A model generated the notes under the pieces. It was given only the letters and a program-made list of their open reading frames with translations. It did not search any database and was not told the origin of the DNA. A stretch of 64,000 nucleotides of DNA from the NCBI RefSeq assembly GCF_009905375.1, contig NW_027417068.1, forward strand, positions 62,001 to 126,000. Reading direction: 5' to 3'. Made by a program: the position numbers and the translations under genes. The stretch is from Apium graveolens (lineage: Eukaryota > Streptophyta > Magnoliopsida > Apiales > Apiaceae). Shown here piece after piece: positions 60,283-64,000 of this stretch. Position 1 is the first letter of the stretch. Every line of letters begins with the position of its first letter.

Positions 60283-60587
60283 GGGTGAAGGACAAATTTA
60301 GCCTATTTTTACACAAAATTGACAAAAATAACCAGTTTCTGAAAAGTTTGCCAACTTTAGCCGATGGGATACCCAACTGTCAGTGGAGTATCCACTTTAT
60401 ACAAGATACTCAACTGGCAGTGGAGTATCCCATATATGAAATACCCAACTACCAGTGGAGTATCCTATACAAATTGAGATTCCCAACTGACAGTGGAGTA
60501 TTCAATCGGCCAAAATTGGCCACTTTTTTCAGAACGGCTATTTTTGTTAAATTTTTCAAAAATCGGCTATTTTTGTCATTTTTTCTC
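60283..60587. mobile_element. Mutator-like MITE with 9-bp TSD and internal minisatellite
   Basis: TCTAGTTAT at 60274-60282 and 60588-60596. Long inverted arms: left GACAAAAATAACC...CTGAAAAGTTTGCCAACTTT; reverse complement of right AACAAAAATAGCC...CTGAAAAAAGTGGCCAATTT. Between the arms lie about four ~38-bp tandem units. TSD length fits MULE. Confidence 0.8.
60361..60510. repeat. ~38-bp minisatellite, about four units
   Basis: Each unit has ATACCCAACT(G/A)(T/G/C/A)CAGTGGAGTAT, followed by a less conserved 12-14 bp. It is confined to the loop of the MULE-type MITE. Confidence 0.85.
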
Positions 60588-61032
60588 TAGTTATCACATA
60601 CACCTAGCTAATAGAATCGTGTTACACGCCACTCCCGGTATACTTACATAAAAGGCCATTCTACTAAATAGTGGCCATGTATTTTTCTATATATGCAAAA
60701 AAGCAACAAATAAATATTGTGTAAATTATGACGTGTCGATCTGAATGAGTTGAAGAGGATAGGTTTGAATGGGAGATGAAAGCTAAGTTGCATGGAAGCT
60801 TCTTTGTTCTTCCCTGTGAGCACATACATACATATCCAGATATAAGTGTATGTATGTATATGTGTTTTTTTAACAGCAACCGACAAAAAAAATACAACAG
60901 GAGAGAATGGATATACTAATACTAGTACATAAATGTGATACTTACATGCACATGCTCGTTTTGCCTGTCTAAACACTTTACCCCGTACCAATTATTTCTG
61001 ATCCTCAATTCTTACTGTTCCCCCTCCTCATT

Positions 61033-61073
<41 letters not shown>

Positions 61074-61224
61074 ATCATCATCCTCTTTTTACAAACACAC
61101 TCCAAGCCTTACTTATAAGCCCATTCTTGAGAATCACAGGACTTGACACACACACATATCAGTTTGTAGTTTTATGATTTACTGCCATTTTTGAGAGATC
61201 TGTGTTTTTGTATTTGTGAGAATT
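60588..61224. other. KONJAC-like gene promoter and leader
   Basis: Upstream region and 5' UTR of the gene at 61225. A CT microsatellite (61036-61069) lies in the probable leader, a common setting in plant promoters. Confidence 0.5.
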
Positions 61225-63474
61225 ATGGTGAGTTCAGATGAGAAGGTTGTTGCTGTGATCATGGTGGGTGGTCCAACTAAAGGTATGTTTTCATCCTTCT
61301 TAATTCAACCCTATAGAGATCACATGTTCTTTCTTTGTCATACTTAAATTTGGGTTTTTTTATGTGATAGAATTATTTAATTTGAATCAAAATTTGATCT
61401 TTTTGGATGGAAAATTATTTCTAGTGTATTTCCCATTTCTGATTTGCATTTTTTAGTTATACCCTTTGTTGAATTTTGTGTAAAGATGTTGATTCCCATG
61501 TATGTTCAGGTACTAGATTTCGGCCATTGTCGTTGAATCTTGCAAAGCCACTCTTTCCATTGGCAGGGCAGCCTATGGTTCATCATCCAATTTCTGCTTG
61601 TAAAAAAGTATGTATCATGCTACTTTTCAATTTACCAATTGTTCTGATTGAAAATTGTGGCTCTTTTAATTTCTTGGGATGATTATGATTAGTGCTTATG
61701 TGCATTATATTGCACTTGTCCCCATTGTAGATTCCAAACCTTGCACAGATCTATCTAGTTGGTTTTTATGAAGAGCGCGAATTTGCCTTGTATGTTTCCT
61801 CAATCTCGAATGAGCTGAAAGTGCCTGTTAGGTAAGTTCTTTAACTACTCAATTTCCAATGTGGGCTCTAAGTGTTAAACTGATCATAGAATTTTAATGT
61901 CTGAAGTTTCTTTGTTGATATTTTGTCCTTAGATACTTGAGGGAGGACAAGCCACATGGTTCAGCTGGCGGACTTTATAAGTTTAGAGATCTACTAATGG
62001 AAGACAACCCGGTATAGTTCTCAAAGCTATATCTCTTCAGATCTTGTTAGTTTTTAATTCTGTGCTGTTTTTATAAAACTATAGGAAAAATTAGATTATT
62101 CATCTAAATTTCCGAACTGCCAATTGACTGATGTAAGTGCTTTTGTCGCAGTCGCACATTTTCCTGCTGAACTGTGATGTTTGCTGCAGTTTTCCACTGC
62201 CGGAGATGCTCGGTAACCCGTCTTTCTTAGAATTTGCTTATTTTCCTGATCTGAGCTTGCCATTCCAACTTCAGTAGAAATACTATGTGAACAATTGTAA
62301 TTTAATTTAGAATTGGTAGATGATATCCATTTTCGTATTGAAGATTTAGAATTCACAAATTTTCTTGAACTTCTGCAGAGGCCCATAAAAGATACGGTGG
62401 GATTGGAACAATCCTAGTAATCAAGGTCAGAAAGCTGTTTGGAAAACGTCTGATTAATATGTTTTAGGCTTTTAGCAGAGGACTTTCTGCCTTTGTTTTA
62501 GCACCTACGTTAAGGTGACCCCCTATTTCTATGCACAGGTTTCCCCTGAGACAGCCAATGAGTTTGGGGAGTTGGTGGCTGATGCTACAACCAATGAATT
62601 GTTGCACTATACAGAAAAGCCAGAAACATTTGTATGTATATAACCTAAAAAAACATCTTCTAGCATTCAATATCCAATCAATGATTTATTGCATGCAATT
62701 TTGGTTATTGTCTAGTTTTTAATGAATTGCAGGTGAGTGATCGAATAAATTGTGGGGTTTATGTATTTACACCAGAAATATTCACTGCCATTCAAAATGT
62801 TTCTTCGCAAAGAAAAGAAAGAGGTCAGTCATTTGGACCTTATTGATAAATGCTACAATTGTCTCACATTTTAGACATTTCTGTAGACTATATATATGAT
62901 TCTCTGAAAAGCAATTACTGATCATAAGATTATTGGACCTTAATATTAACAGATCTTGCGGATTTTGTATTGTGGAAATTGGTTTTACTTCTATGGTATA
63001 ACTTTTGAAGAGTATCACATGGCTGGATGTTGTATTTGTACATCCACAAACATATTGCTTAATGTAAAATGGGAAGTTATTCTCTTAACTTGAACCATCT
63101 GAAAGTATAATTTTCCTCACTTTAACTTTCCTTTAGTGACTGTGACATGGGTACTTTTGACATTAGAAATCCTTCTGCCTTGTTATTGATTATTTGCAAT
63201 ATGTATACAAACTGATGCTTGGGTTGAGTAAAATGACCAGGACTTTGAGGGCTGATTTTCCGGATTCAAAACCCTTATTTAGGAATTAACTTACCTATCA
63301 GGAAAATTTAGTTATGTTGAATGTAGGAGACAAGGGGAAGGGTCTTTCAGAAATGTGGGTAAGGAAATCTAGCAGCACTTTATTGCCATTTCTTATCATG
63401 CAATTTAAAGTTTCACCATTTGCAGCTAATCTCAGACGTTTGTCCAGCTTTGAAGCTCTGCAGTCAGCAACAAG
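61225..63474 (+). CDS. KJC1: GDP-mannose pyrophosphorylase alpha-like (KONJAC type), 5' part
   Basis: Nine exons are visible: 61225-61282, 61510-61607, 61731-61831, 61933-62011, 62152-62212, 62379-62425, 62539-62631, 62733-62823, 63426-63474. Phases are continuous; the rest lies beyond the window. The protein opens [20 protein letters not shown], the nucleotidyltransferase motif. It continues [102 protein letters not shown] and [11 protein letters not shown]. The wording matches the plant KONJAC/GMPPA branch, which activates the catalytic GDP-mannose pyrophosphorylase (VTC1) for glucomannan and ascorbate precursor supply. The hexapeptide beta-helix C-terminus is not in the window. Donors GTCAGA (62426) and GTCAGT (62824) are slightly weak. 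Confidence 0.92.
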
Positions 63475-64000
63475 GTCGAATTTCTACTCATTCAACAACT
63501 TTTTTAAGTTCTCCTTTTTTGTATTTATAGGTGTACTTTTTATTTAATTCTCAATCGAACGATTTCACGGACATTTTTTGTGCATTCTTTGGTACCATTA
63601 AGTGATAGAGTATAAATAGTAACCTTTTGCTAGAAGTATGAGCATGCTATTTTAAAATATGTGTTATCCCAAAGAGATAAAGACTTTTAATTTTTAGAAA
63701 TTATTGTCTACAGGCTATATGATAATAAACTAATAATACTTTCTGTATACAGTAGTGTTTGCAGCTCAACTTCTATAGTTTTTCATAATTATACTCTGAA
63801 AGTGTGAAATGCTATTATTTTCCATTTGCTGCATCTTTTGAAGTAGAAACTATGATGTCTCAAAAAATAGGTATGTAGTTATGAACGTGTCTGGCATTGG
63901 AGATTCTAGTACTCTAGTAGCGCAAGTTTCATGAAGATTAGATAGAAATTACCAACGCAGTGTCAGTAGTGGGTGTTGCCTGGATATTATAGAACAGCAT

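Noticed and set aside
60285..60590. Open frame with repeated peptide units
   Set aside because: Explained by the ~38-bp minisatellite inside a MITE; no start context or homology.

Overview
The window is nuclear DNA of a flowering plant, most likely an asterid dicot (the feel is of Apiaceae, but this is a weak inference). The evidence is intron-rich plant genes with GT..AG junctions, AT-rich intergenic DNA, plant-type MITEs and SINEs, and nested Ty1/copia and Ty3 retrotransposons. There are no prokaryotic operons and no CRISPR arrays.

Host genes sit at the two ends with one small gene in the middle. On the left, all on the minus strand, are the 5' half of a CBP60 calmodulin-binding transcription regulator (1-956), a four-exon HhH-GPD base-excision DNA glycosylase (3884-6843) and an intronless U-box/ARM E3 ligase of the PUB38/39/40 type (8307-9800). 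In the middle is an 86-residue plant-conserved small protein with a clear TATA box (33774-34034, plus strand). On the right, both on the plus strand, are a complete 15-exon ALDH10 aminoaldehyde/betaine-aldehyde dehydrogenase ending in the peroxisomal signal SKL (52169-58546) and the first nine exons of a KONJAC-type GDP-mannose pyrophosphorylase-like gene (61225 to beyond the window).

Between them is a transposon landscape. (a) 14770-20389: a deleted minus-strand Ty3 Tat-lineage element with an integrase remnant, a ~49-bp tandem array, and an antisense ORF that seems to carry introns. (b) 24880-30067: a decayed copia element whose gag is split by a CACTA transposon (TSD TAG) that carries exons of a calcium-dependent protein kinase. 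(c) 35571-48817: a structurally complete 13.2-kb SIRE/Maximus copia element with 614-bp LTRs and TSD AAATC. Its polyprotein frame has no frameshift but eight stop codons, and an Asn replaces the first catalytic Asp of RT. It also holds two extra ORFs, each with its own TATA box, in the 6 kb before the 3' LTR. (d) Many small non-autonomous elements with readable target duplications: five hAT-like, two Mutator-like, one Stowaway, one Emigrant-like, one Tourist-like, and two tRNA-derived SINEs (one with a perfect 15-bp TSD).

The least familiar signals are the extra ORFs and internal promoters of the SIRE element, a short motif (AAGTTCTGATA and variants) spread through its coding and non-coding parts and LTRs, the intron-bearing antisense gene of the Tat element, and the kinase exons inside the CACTA element. 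All exon boundaries were read by eye from splice sites, phase and family similarity.
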